NCBI GenBank assembly: GCA_964392085.1
Contig: CAYMOV010000063.1
Coordinates: 1 to 14,425 of the forward strand
Origin: CAYMOV01 sp964392085
GTDB taxonomy: Bacteria > Oederibacteriota > Muellerivitia > Muellerivitales > Muellerivitaceae
Direction of reading: 5' to 3'
Length of the DNA: 14,425 bases
Shown: piece after piece, positions 1-6,101 of the stretch
Layout: each line of letters starts with the position of its first letter
Position numbering within the stretch: the first letter of the stretch is position 1
Position numbers and translations under genes: made by a program
Notes under the pieces: model-generated
The model's input: only the letters and a program-made list of their open reading frames with translations
Database searches by the model: none
What the model was told of the DNA's origin: nothing

Positions 1-299
1 ACGTCCTCCAGGATGGAGGGACAGAACAATTGGTCGTCGGGGTTTTGGAAGACCAGCCCCACCTTCGCGCGGATCGTCCTCAGGTTTTCCTTCCGGACCG
101 GGACGCCGCAGACCGCCAGCGTTCCGGCCATCGGCAGGAGGAGTCCGTTGCAGTGGAGCAGGAAGGTCGATTTGCCCGCGCCGTTGGACCCTAGGATCGC
201 CGTGCGGCTTCCCGTCCCAAGCGTCAGGTCCAACTTCTCCAAGCCCACCGTCCCATCCCCGTAGCGGTAGGTCAGGCCCTCGGCTGTGAGCGCGTTCAT
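1..299 (-). CDS. nikO: NikO/CbiO-type ATPase of a nickel ECF transporter (partial, N-terminus)
   Basis: This is the cytoplasmic ATP-hydrolysing subunit of an energy-coupling-factor metal importer. Only the first 99 codons are in the window; the gene runs off the left edge. The Walker A loop GSNGAGKST is at residues 37-45, and the Q-loop VFQNPDDQLF, with Gln85, is typical of CbiO/EcfA ATPases. Walker B and the signature motif would lie outside the window. The ATG at 299-297 overlaps the TGA of nikQ as ATGA, so it should be translationally coupled. The substrate is inferred from NikM and NikR in the same operon; the ATPase itself does not tell nickel from cobalt. Confidence 0.93.
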   Translation of the reverse strand, partial: MNALTAEGLTYRYGDGTVGLEKLDLTLGTGSRTAILGSNGAGKSTFLLHCNGLLLPMAGTLAVCGVPVRKENLRTIRAKVGLVFQNPDDQLFCPSILED

Positions 300-1024
300 A
301 CGGCGAATCCCGGGGCGAACCGGATCAGGATCGCCGCGAGGAGCAGGAGGACGGGGGCCCCCAGGTCACCGGGGCCCAGGCCGGACCCTTCCAACCGCCG
401 GGTCCCGTCGAACCCCCGGGACGCCATGGCCAGGTACACCCGCTCCCCCCGTTCGTAGGACCGGATGAAAAGGTGGCCGACCAGTTGGCCCAGGGTCCGG
501 GCCTCATGGAGCCAACGGCCTTCCCAACCGCGGGACCGGAGGGCCCGCACCAGACGCTCGGATTCCTCCACGATCACGAAGAGGTAGCGGTAGGCGAAGG
601 CCAACAACTGGAGGATGAGGGTGGGGGTTTTCCAACGACCCAGGGCCTCCAACATCTTGGTGAAGGGAGTGGTCGAGGCCAAGAGCACCAGGCAGGCCAC
701 CGACAAGGAGGCCTTCAGGGCGGCGAACTCGAGGGACCGGAAAGCGCCTTTCCCGGCGACGCGGAAGAGGAACGTCATCAGCACGAAGGGCAACAGCATC
801 GCCACCCGGCCGAGAAGGTAACGGGCCGGGATTCGGCTGAGACCCGCCAGCACCACGACCAAGAGACCCAGGGCCCCCAGGCGAAGGAACCCCTCGGGGG
901 TCGGGGAAGGGACCGTGACGGCCACCAACGCCAACCCGGGAAACAGCAGGAGCTTGGCGTCCGCCGACAGGCGGTGAAGGGGGCTCGCGCCGGTGGCGTA
1001 ACGGTCCCAGTGGAAATGGCTCAT
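296..1024 (-). CDS. nikQ: NikQ/CbiQ transmembrane coupling subunit of a nickel ECF transporter
   Basis: This is the membrane T-component (242 aa) that joins the metal-binding S-unit NikM to the ATPase. It has several hydrophobic helices (about residues 24-40, 46-62, 72-90 and 104-118) and then a cytoplasmic coupling domain. Two Ala-x-x-x-Arg-Gly signatures, ALRSRGW at 161-167 and AMASRGF at 199-205, are the coupling motifs of the CbiQ family. A last hydrophobic helix is at about 222-236. The open frame continues upstream to 1297, but the start was put at ATG 1024 because it overlaps the nikN stop as ATGA and gives the usual family length; the extra N-terminus would lie over nikN. It is the fourth gene of nikRMNQO. 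Confidence 0.93.
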   Translation of the reverse strand: MSHFHWDRYATGASPLHRLSADAKLLLFPGLALVAVTVPSPTPEGFLRLGALGLLVVVLAGLSRIPARYLLGRVAMLLPFVLMTFLFRVAGKGAFRSLEFAALKASLSVACLVLLASTTPFTKMLEALGRWKTPTLILQLLAFAYRYLFVIVEESERLVRALRSRGWEGRWLHEARTLGQLVGHLFIRSYERGERVYLAMASRGFDGTRRLEGSGLGPGDLGAPVLLLLAAILIRFAPGFAV

Positions 1025-1326
1025 CGGGATTCCCCTTTCCCCCGCGACAACCATCGGGCCAGGGCCCAGGCGAGGGCGTACACCAATAGGACACCCGTTA
1101 CACCGGCGAGGAGCGTCGCCCACCGTCCGCCGAGGACCCCCGGGAATCGGTAATCGGGCATCCAACCCCAACGGGCGGAAGCCGCCTGGGCCCGTTGGGA
1201 GAACCCGAGGGATTCCCCGACTTTTTCCAAACCGTCGGGTTTTTGGGAAGCCAGGAAGGACAGGGCCCCCAGGACCAGGGCCCCACCCACGGCCCATCGG
1301 AATCGGAGTTGTGGGGCTCGGTTCAT
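1021..1326 (-). CDS. nikN: NikN-like small subunit with PDGLE domain
   Basis: This small membrane protein (101 aa) belongs to the nickel/cobalt ECF transporter. It has one hydrophobic helix at about residues 11-27, the PDGLE signature at 30-34, an extracytoplasmic segment with a second conserved-looking stretch (MPDYRFPGV, 56-64) and a second helix at about 68-92. This two-helix layout fits the N subunit that works with the M subunit to load metal. The PDGLE type is found alone or fused to CbiM/NikM. The start chosen is ATG 1326-1324, which overlaps the nikM stop as ATGA; an in-frame ATG five codons earlier is possible but would extend the overlap. Its stop overlaps nikQ in the same way. Confidence 0.87.
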   Translation of the reverse strand: MNRAPQLRFRWAVGGALVLGALSFLASQKPDGLEKVGESLGFSQRAQAASARWGWMPDYRFPGVLGGRWATLLAGVTGVLLVYALAWALARWLSRGKGESR

Positions 1327-1985
1327 GGCCGGCCTTCCCATGCGACGAAGGGGGAAGCCGGTCGTTTCAAGGGGAGCAAATCAGGGCGGGTCTTGGCGAC
1401 CACTGAGAGGACCGAGAGGGTGATCAAAGCCTCCCCGACCCCGATGACCGAGTGGACCCCCGCCATGGCGAAGAGCGCGGCCTTCCAAGGGGCGGCGCCC
1501 GAGAGGGCCAGTTCAGCGGCGCAGGCGATGGAGGCCGCCACCACGGAGATCCAGGCCGAGAGTCCCGTCACCCAAAGCCGGGGTTTTTGCGGAAGGCGGT
1601 TGGCCAGCCCTTGGACGAGCCAGGCCGTTCCCACGGCCACGAGACCCATGTTGAGGACATTGGCCCCCAAGGCGGTCAAACCCCCGTCGGCGAAGAGCAG
1701 GCATTGGAGGCCGATGACCAGGGTCAGGACCAACAAGGCCGCGCCGGGGCCCAGGAGCGACGTCAGGAAGGCCGCCCCCAGGAAATGGCCGCTGGTACCG
1801 GCCGCCACCGGGAAGTTCAGCATCTGGGCCGCGAAGACAAAGGCCGCCGTGACCCCCAGAAGGGGCACCTGTTTGTCCTCCAACCGACCCTTGAGCCGGG
1901 AGACCGCGATCCCCACCCCGAGGGCCGATACCGCGAAGGATCCCGCCGCCACGGGAGCGCTGAGAAAACCGTCGGGGATGTGCAT
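1323..1985 (-). CDS. nikM: NikM/CbiM substrate-binding membrane subunit, nickel ECF transporter
   Basis: This is the S-component (220 aa) that binds and translocates the metal ion. It begins MHIPDGFLS, the hallmark of CbiM/NikM, in which the free amino terminus, the His2 backbone and side chain, and a distant His hold Ni(II) or Co(II). The distant His is here at position 67 (GTSGHFLG), the same number as in the structurally known NikM2. A third conserved segment is GVHSVIGVGEALIT (176-189). There are about six or seven hydrophobic helices. A strong Shine-Dalgarno site (AAAGGAGG) precedes the ATG. It starts 44 bases after nikR, so the two are probably co-transcribed. Nickel is preferred over cobalt because of NikR; no cobalamin genes or B12 riboswitch are visible. 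Confidence 0.95.
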   Translation of the reverse strand: MHIPDGFLSAPVAAGSFAVSALGVGIAVSRLKGRLEDKQVPLLGVTAAFVFAAQMLNFPVAAGTSGHFLGAAFLTSLLGPGAALLVLTLVIGLQCLLFADGGLTALGANVLNMGLVAVGTAWLVQGLANRLPQKPRLWVTGLSAWISVVAASIACAAELALSGAAPWKAALFAMAGVHSVIGVGEALITLSVLSVVAKTRPDLLPLKRPASPFVAWEGRP

Positions 1986-2029
1986 GGGATCCTCCTTTCT
2001 GGGTGGAACAGTTGAATGAATTCCGAAAA

Positions 2030-2446
2030 CTACCGGACGCCTTTTCCCGTGGAACTCATGGACAAGGCGCTATGGAGCACGCCCTTGAGCTTCCCCATCT
2101 CGTCGGACAGGGACTTTAACTGGGACGCCTTGCCCCGCACCATGACCATCTCGGCGCAGAGGTGGTGGGACAGGTGCACGTGGGTGGAGGCCAAGATCTC
2201 GCCGGTGTGGTCGTGTTGGACACCGGTCAGGCGGTCGTTGAGGCCCCGTTGGTGGTGGTCGTAGAGGATGGTGATGGTCCCCAGGACCTCCTGGTTGCCC
2301 TTCCATTGGCGGTCCACGGTCTCCCGACGGATGAGGTCCCGGAGGAACTCGGACCGGTTGGAGTAATCCGCGCCCTTCGCCAATGCGTCGAGGCGTTTCG
2401 CCAGGGATGTTTCAAGGGACATGCTGAGGCGGGTCAATTCGGACAT
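2030..2446 (-). CDS. nikR: NikR nickel-responsive transcriptional repressor
   Basis: This is a ribbon-helix-helix repressor (138 aa) that shuts off nickel uptake when Ni(II) binds. The N-terminal DNA-binding part (TRLSMSLETSLAKRLD, then SNRSEFLRDLIRRE) matches the NikR fold. The C-terminal ACT-like domain keeps the nickel ligands with the spacing of E. coli NikR: His78, His89, His91 and Cys97 (E. coli 76, 87, 89, 95). The start was set at ATG 2446 because GGAGGTG lies just upstream; the frame extends 14 codons further but without a better site. It is the first gene of the nik operon, so it probably represses itself along with nikMNQO. A dyad at 2502-2518 is the candidate operator. Confidence 0.95.
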   Translation of the reverse strand: MSELTRLSMSLETSLAKRLDALAKGADYSNRSEFLRDLIRRETVDRQWKGNQEVLGTITILYDHHQRGLNDRLTGVQHDHTGEILASTHVHLSHHLCAEMVMVRGKASQLKSLSDEMGKLKGVLHSALSMSSTGKGVR

Positions 2447-2501
2447 GGAGCACCTCCGACACCAACCTACGGTCCCCGCCGTCCACATCTTATGACCCCC
2501 G

Positions 2502-2518
2502 TCACATAATATATGTGA
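2502..2518. promoter_or_regulatory. Candidate NikR operator: 17-base dyad TCACATA-ATA-TATGTGA
   Basis: A perfect inverted repeat with 7-base arms and a 3-base centre lies 56 bases upstream of the nikR start, in an unusually AT-rich pocket. On the minus strand a second, overlapping dyad ATAAT-N7-ATTAT covers nearly the same bases. It differs from the enterobacterial NikR site (GTATGA-N16-TCATAC), but NikR sites vary between phyla. Assignment to NikR rests on position only. It could also affect the divergent CHASE2 gene. Confidence 0.5.
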
Positions 2519-2598
2519 TTATTACGAATCCTTCATTTGTCATACGAATATCGAACGTTTGGTCCATATCGCGGCCCATTTGGACTGTTTGAAAAACC

Positions 2599-2604
2599 TA
2601 TAAT
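2599..2604 (+). promoter_or_regulatory. Possible -10 box for the CHASE2 gene
   Basis: A perfect TATAAT lies 16 bases before the chosen start codon. The nearest -35-like sequence, TTGGAC at 2580-2585, is only 13 bases away, shorter than the usual 16-18, and transcription from here would leave a leader of about ten bases that barely includes the AAAGGA ribosome site. It is therefore a weak call. Confidence 0.25.
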
Positions 2605-2620
2605 GATCGAAAGGAACTCC

Positions 2621-3505
2621 ATGGATCAGCCCCAAGTAAATCATTCATTCCGCCCCTGGATCCTCCTCTTTGTCTTCCTGTCTCAATGGATCGGTTTCAC
2701 CTCCAAGGTTCACGCCGGCGAACCGACAAATTCCCCCTTCGTGGCGGTTTTCGTGGATGACGCCACCGAAAAGGAACTGGGCCCCTTCCCTTACGACCGG
2801 GCGAGATACGCCCAAGCCCTGGCCGCCCTGCGAAAGGCCCATGCCAAGGCCGTCGTCATCAAGTATTTCCTGGACCGGGCCAAACCCGGCGGCGGGGACG
2901 ATCGGTTGGCCGACGAACTCGGAAAATTGCCCGTCCTTTTGCAAGCGCGCCTGGACCCGAGCGAGGCCCACCCAAACCCCTACCCGTTTGGAATCGGATT
3001 AGCCCAACAAGTGCGGGGGGACACCCGGAAACTGATGTCGGCCCAAAGCGGCTGGATCCCGCTTGGGAAGTTCAGTAAGCCCTGTCAGGGCATCGGCTTC
3101 GTGGACTTGGCCTCCAAGGATGACGTCATGGATATCCCGATGGTCCTGAAGTACCAGGATCGGATCGTTCCTTCCTTGGAGCTCACCGCCTTGGAATTGG
3201 CGTTTAACGGACCCGCCAGCATCGTTCTCGGGGCTAATGTTTCCCTCGCGGGCCATTCCCTGCCGGTGGACGCCTCCGGCCAAGTGAGGGTCACGCTGAC
3301 CGACCAGGACCGGGTGAACGCGATTTCGTTTATCGACGTGATCCAAGGAACATTCGACGGGAATAGGGTGGCGGGGAAGATCGCGGTCTTGGGGTTCGAC
3401 GCGAAGGAAACGCCGACTCTCCCGACGCCCCATGGGGCGATGCGGATCCATCGGCTGTTTTTTTTGAGCCTAGAGAGCCTTTATCAACAACTCATTTCAC
3501 GCTAA
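2621..3505 (+). CDS. Exported stand-alone CHASE2-domain protein
   Basis: CHASE2 is an extracytoplasmic sensor domain normally attached to cyclases, kinases or phosphodiesterases. This 294-residue protein has a signal peptide (hydrophobic core about 13-26, likely cleavage after VHA at 32) and then a CHASE2 domain filling the rest. Family landmarks in order are VAVFVDDATEKELGPFPYDR (41-60), AKAVVIKYFLD (75-85), GIGFVDL (157-163), VPSLELTALELA (183-194), FIDVIQGTFDGNRVAGKIAVLGFDA (237-261) and a TPHGAMRIH-like end (269-277). The usual C-terminal helices and output domain are absent, so it should be a soluble periplasmic or secreted protein. ATG 2621 was chosen because AAAGGA lies just upstream and the signal peptide follows at once; in-frame ATGs at 2537 and 2603 are less well placed. 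Its ligand is unknown. Confidence 0.8.
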   Translation: MDQPQVNHSFRPWILLFVFLSQWIGFTSKVHAGEPTNSPFVAVFVDDATEKELGPFPYDRARYAQALAALRKAHAKAVVIKYFLDRAKPGGGDDRLADELGKLPVLLQARLDPSEAHPNPYPFGIGLAQQVRGDTRKLMSAQSGWIPLGKFSKPCQGIGFVDLASKDDVMDIPMVLKYQDRIVPSLELTALELAFNGPASIVLGANVSLAGHSLPVDASGQVRVTLTDQDRVNAISFIDVIQGTFDGNRVAGKIAVLGFDAKETPTLPTPHGAMRIHRLFFLSLESLYQQLISR

Positions 3506-3545
3506 CCAATCGGATTCTATCGACCAAGTAATAACGATCATTCCA

Positions 3546-3559
3546 CCTAGGCGCCTAGG
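3546..3559. repeat. 14-base perfect palindrome CCTAGGCGCCTAGG
   Basis: This lies in the 83-base gap between the convergent CHASE2 and cytochrome-like genes. It could be a weak bidirectional hairpin or a protein site; there is no T-run on either side, so an intrinsic terminator is not supported. Nothing else recognisable lies in the gap. Confidence 0.35.
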
Positions 3560-3588
3560 GAACCACGAACCACTTGGGTTGGGATGGG

Positions 3589-4014
3589 TCAGGGCTTCTT
3601 CTGCTCCCCGGCGACCCAATCCAAAAGGACTTTCCGGTCGGCCGCCGACAGGGGCTTGCCCAACTGCAGGTCGGCCATTTTGGGCGGGGGCATCTTCCCC
3701 GTGGAAAGCATCTTCTTCAGGGACTTGAGCTGGTCCTTCGGGCCGTCGTCGTTGGTGAAGGGGAACTTGTCACCCATGCCGAAACCCGAGGAGGCCTTGG
3801 CCATGACACGCTTGCGCTTGGACATCATGTCGCTTCCCCGGACCGGGGGTGGGGCGGGGGCTAGGTCCGGCGCGTGACAGCCGAAACAGGACTGGACCAT
3901 GATCGGTTTCGCGGCTTCCCAACCCTTCGGGGAGTTGGACTGATCGGCCGCATGGAGAACCGGGACAAGGCCAAGGATCAAAGCCCCGAGAACCGCGGAG
4001 GAACCCAGTTTCAT
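3589..4014 (-). CDS. Exported small monohaem cytochrome-like protein (CxxCH)
   Basis: This is a periplasmic protein of 141 aa. A signal peptide (about 1-22, cleavage after LHA or HAA) is followed by one haem c attachment motif, CFGCH at 43-47. Met108 in GKMPPPKM is a plausible axial ligand, as in cytochromes where GKMPPP lies late in the domain. The sequence ends with LSAADRKVLLDWVAGE, like the last helix of cytochrome c domains. The linker between the two is Pro- and Lys-rich and longer than in classical cytochrome c. GGGAGG precedes the ATG; the frame stays open 20 codons upstream, but the signal peptide fixes the start. It stands alone between a convergent gene and the znu operon. The electron partner is unknown. 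Confidence 0.75.
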   Translation of the reverse strand: MKLGSSAVLGALILGLVPVLHAADQSNSPKGWEAAKPIMVQSCFGCHAPDLAPAPPPVRGSDMMSKRKRVMAKASSGFGMGDKFPFTNDDGPKDQLKSLKKMLSTGKMPPPKMADLQLGKPLSAADRKVLLDWVAGEQKKP

Positions 4015-4143
4015 CGCAACCCTCCCTTTTTTGGTGGAGAACCAATCATACCTTTCGGTTTCACCAAAAGACATCCCCCGTCCTGTCCGTTGGAGAACAG
4101 GCGCTGCAAACGCTTGTTCCAGCTCCTTTCAGGACAAAACGCT

Positions 4144-5013
4144 TCATTCCCTGGAGTCCCGCGCCGCGTCCTTGAGCAGGCCGAAGGCCCCTTCGGGCTT
4201 CTTCCCGTGTGTGGCCACCGAGACCACCACCACCATCGCCCCGAAGACGCAGACCACCGCGGCACCGGTCGGGTAGTCCTTGGCGTAGGACAACCCCATG
4301 GCGGCCAGGGACCCGACCAGGCCGATCGCCCAAGCCCAAAACAGCTGGCTCTTCCCCTTGTGCCCCAGGAGCGCCGCGCAGACCGTCGGCACGATGAGGA
4401 AGGTGAACACCGCCAGGACCCCCGCCGCCTTGACCGAGCTGGTCACCACCAAACCGAAGGAGGCGTAAAAAAGGAAATCCCAGAGCCGGACATTCACGCC
4501 CCGGTGGGACGCGCCCGTATGGTGGGTGGAGCACTCCATCAGGACATGGTTCCACCGCCAGAGGAAGACCGCCACCACGCCATACAGGACCGCCATCACC
4601 CCCACGTCGTGCCAGGTGAGCCACAGGAGCCCGCCCCCCGTGAGGGAGGATTGGAACTCCTCCGCCCCGTGGGGCGAGTTGGCCAACAACAGCATTGAGA
4701 GGGCCCCCGCGAAGGAGAAAGCGATCCCAATGAAGGCCTCCTGCATGACGGATTTGTTTCGGTCCCACAGGAAAGAGAAGAGGGCCGCCCCCAGGAGGGT
4801 GAAGCCGAAGGACCAAACGTAGCTCCAGGGATCGTGCGGCTCATGGCCGAGCAGGAAGGCCACCGCGCCGCCGAGGGCCGCGATCTGGGCCATGGCCAGG
4901 TCCACGAAGATCACGCCCCGCGCCAGGACGTGGCGCCCCAGGGAGGCGTGTACCAGCACCAACAAGACGCAGGCCGCGAACGGCGCGGCCATCACCTGCA
5001 GGAAACCGACCAT
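4144..5013 (-). CDS. znuB: ZnuB-like zinc/manganese ABC transporter permease
   Basis: This is the inner-membrane permease of the ABC-3 (ZnuB/MntB) family, 289 aa with about eight or nine hydrophobic helices. Family landmarks are GVIFVDLAMAQIAALGGAVAF (about residues 33-53), SFAGALSMLLLANSPHGAEE (99-118), and FASF/VVTSSVKAAGVLAVFTFLIVP in the middle, which contains the coupling region. A cytoplasmic loop carries a His cluster (CSTHHTGASHRG), perhaps a metal-handling loop. It lies downstream of znuA on the same strand, separated by 135 bases that hold an inverted repeat. No ATPase gene is next to it, which is unusual for this transporter class. The ATG at 5013 follows AAAGGGGG. Confidence 0.9.
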   Translation of the reverse strand: MVGFLQVMAAPFAACVLLVLVHASLGRHVLARGVIFVDLAMAQIAALGGAVAFLLGHEPHDPWSYVWSFGFTLLGAALFSFLWDRNKSVMQEAFIGIAFSFAGALSMLLLANSPHGAEEFQSSLTGGGLLWLTWHDVGVMAVLYGVVAVFLWRWNHVLMECSTHHTGASHRGVNVRLWDFLFYASFGLVVTSSVKAAGVLAVFTFLIVPTVCAALLGHKGKSQLFWAWAIGLVGSLAAMGLSYAKDYPTGAAVVCVFGAMVVVVSVATHGKKPEGAFGLLKDAARDSRE

Positions 5014-5055
5014 GTTCTTTCCCCCTTTGTCTTAATGTCACGTAAAGGAAATATC

Positions 5056-5134
5056 TAACCGCAGAGCTCACGGAAAACGCAGAATCCAACTTTTCCTTAA
5101 ATCAAAAAGTCGTTCTCCGCGTTCTCTGCGGCTA
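5056..5134. repeat. REP-like imperfect inverted repeat between znuA and znuB
   Basis: Arms 5056-5079 and 5111-5134 pair at 19 of 24 positions; the outer core is CCGCAGAG (5059-5066) against CTCTGCGG (5124-5131), with a 31-base AT-rich loop. From memory, CCGCAGAG/ACGCGGAGA-type sequence resembles intergenic palindromes scattered in many bacterial genomes. It may fold in the mRNA between the two genes and could cause partial termination or shield the 3' end of znuA. Only one copy is in the window. Confidence 0.6.
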
Positions 5135-5148
5135 AAGGGCTCTCGCTT

Positions 5149-6078
5149 CTAATTGCCGTTATTTTCGGCCAAGGCCTTGGCCAGGGAATCCACCATGTAG
5201 TCGAAATGCGAGAAGATATCCGTCACGGCGGCGACCCCGCCCGCCTCGGTGGGAAACAAAAGCGCCGTGCCGCCCGCCTCCTTCGCCAACCGCTGGCAGT
5301 CCTCTGCGTCATGGTAGGGCTGGTACAGCACCACCCCGACCTTTGCTTCCCTCATCTTCTGCGCCAGCTCCGCCAGGTGCCGGGCCGACGGGGGGATCCC
5401 CGGGCGGTTCTCCACGTAGCCGAAGTCCGTGAGGCCGAACCGCTTGGTGAAGTAGATGAGGTTCTTGTGGTAGGTCACCACGCCGCGGCCCTTGAAGGGC
5501 GCCAGCTTGGCCTCCCACCCCTCCATGGCCTTGTCGATGCGGCCGTCGAATTCCTTCGCGTTGGCGCGAAAGGCTTCCGCGTGGGCCGGGTCCAGCTCCG
5601 AGAACTTGCCCGCCAATTGGTCCGCGACGACCTTGAGGTTTTCCGGGTCGGTATAGAAGTGCGGGTTGCCCATGGGATGGACGTCCCCCTCGGCCCGGTC
5701 CACCGTGCCCGTGGGCTTCTCCAACACCTCGACGCCTTGGGAGGCGTCCACGAACCCGGGGGCGCCCGGTTGGATTTTGGGGTTACGGCTGCCCTGCAAG
5801 ACCACCGGCAGCCAGCCCACCTCCAATTCCAACCCCACAGCCACGTACACGTCCGCGTCGCGGACCGCCCGCATGAGGCTGGGCTTGGCCGGGACGAAAT
5901 GGGGGTCCTGGGCGCCATTGGTGAGGCTCACCACGTCCACCTGGTCGCCGCCCACGACTTGGGCGATGTCGGCCAGGTCCGGCAGGGAGGCGCAAACCTT
6001 CAGCTTCGCCCAGGCGGGGCGTCCGCCCAGGACGATCACCGCGATGGCCGCAAGGCCCGACTTCAAGATCTTATTCAT
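5149..6078 (-). CDS. znuA: ZnuA-like periplasmic zinc-binding protein
   Basis: This is the solute-binding protein of a zinc (or manganese) ABC importer, 309 aa, cluster A-1/TroA fold. The signal peptide ends at AWA (about residue 24). Metal ligands expected for the family are all visible: His60 in QDPHFVP, His140 in NPHFYTDP, His204 in TYHKNLIYF, and Asp287 in VTDIFSHFDYMV, which aligns with the last Asp of PsaA/TroA. A third-ligand His rather than Glu points to zinc rather than manganese. The long His-rich loop of many ZnuA proteins is missing; only a short acidic GDVH segment (131-134) stands in its place. AAGGAG precedes the ATG. It follows the barrel gene by 23 bases and is followed by znuB. 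Confidence 0.94.
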   Translation of the reverse strand: MNKILKSGLAAIAVIVLGGRPAWAKLKVCASLPDLADIAQVVGGDQVDVVSLTNGAQDPHFVPAKPSLMRAVRDADVYVAVGLELEVGWLPVVLQGSRNPKIQPGAPGFVDASQGVEVLEKPTGTVDRAEGDVHPMGNPHFYTDPENLKVVADQLAGKFSELDPAHAEAFRANAKEFDGRIDKAMEGWEAKLAPFKGRGVVTYHKNLIYFTKRFGLTDFGYVENRPGIPPSARHLAELAQKMREAKVGVVLYQPYHDAEDCQRLAKEAGGTALLFPTEAGGVAAVTDIFSHFDYMVDSLAKALAENNGN

Positions 6079-6101
6079 CGAATGCTCCTTTTCGGGTTGG
6101 G

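Noticed and set aside
1025..1297. N-terminal extension of nikQ by 91 residues.
   Set aside because: It overlaps nikN entirely, is Gly/Pro/Arg-rich, and the ATG at 1024 gives the normal family length and an ATGA junction.
2502..2518. Reading the dyad as a CRP/FNR-type site.
   Set aside because: The half-sites are in the opposite order (TCACA first, TGTGA last), so it is not TGTGA-N6-TCACA.
2540..2545. TCATAC, a half-site of the E. coli NikR box.
   Set aside because: No GTATGA lies 16 bases before it; a single 6-mer is likely by chance.
2447..2620. Possible cobalamin riboswitch before the nik operon.
   Set aside because: No B12-box-like sequence seen, and the gap is too short to hold the full element beside the promoter and dyad.
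4015..4143. Terminator for znuB in the gap before the cytochrome-like gene.
   Set aside because: Inverted repeat CCTGT/ACAGG and two AAGCGTTT copies are present, but no GC-rich stem followed by a T-run.
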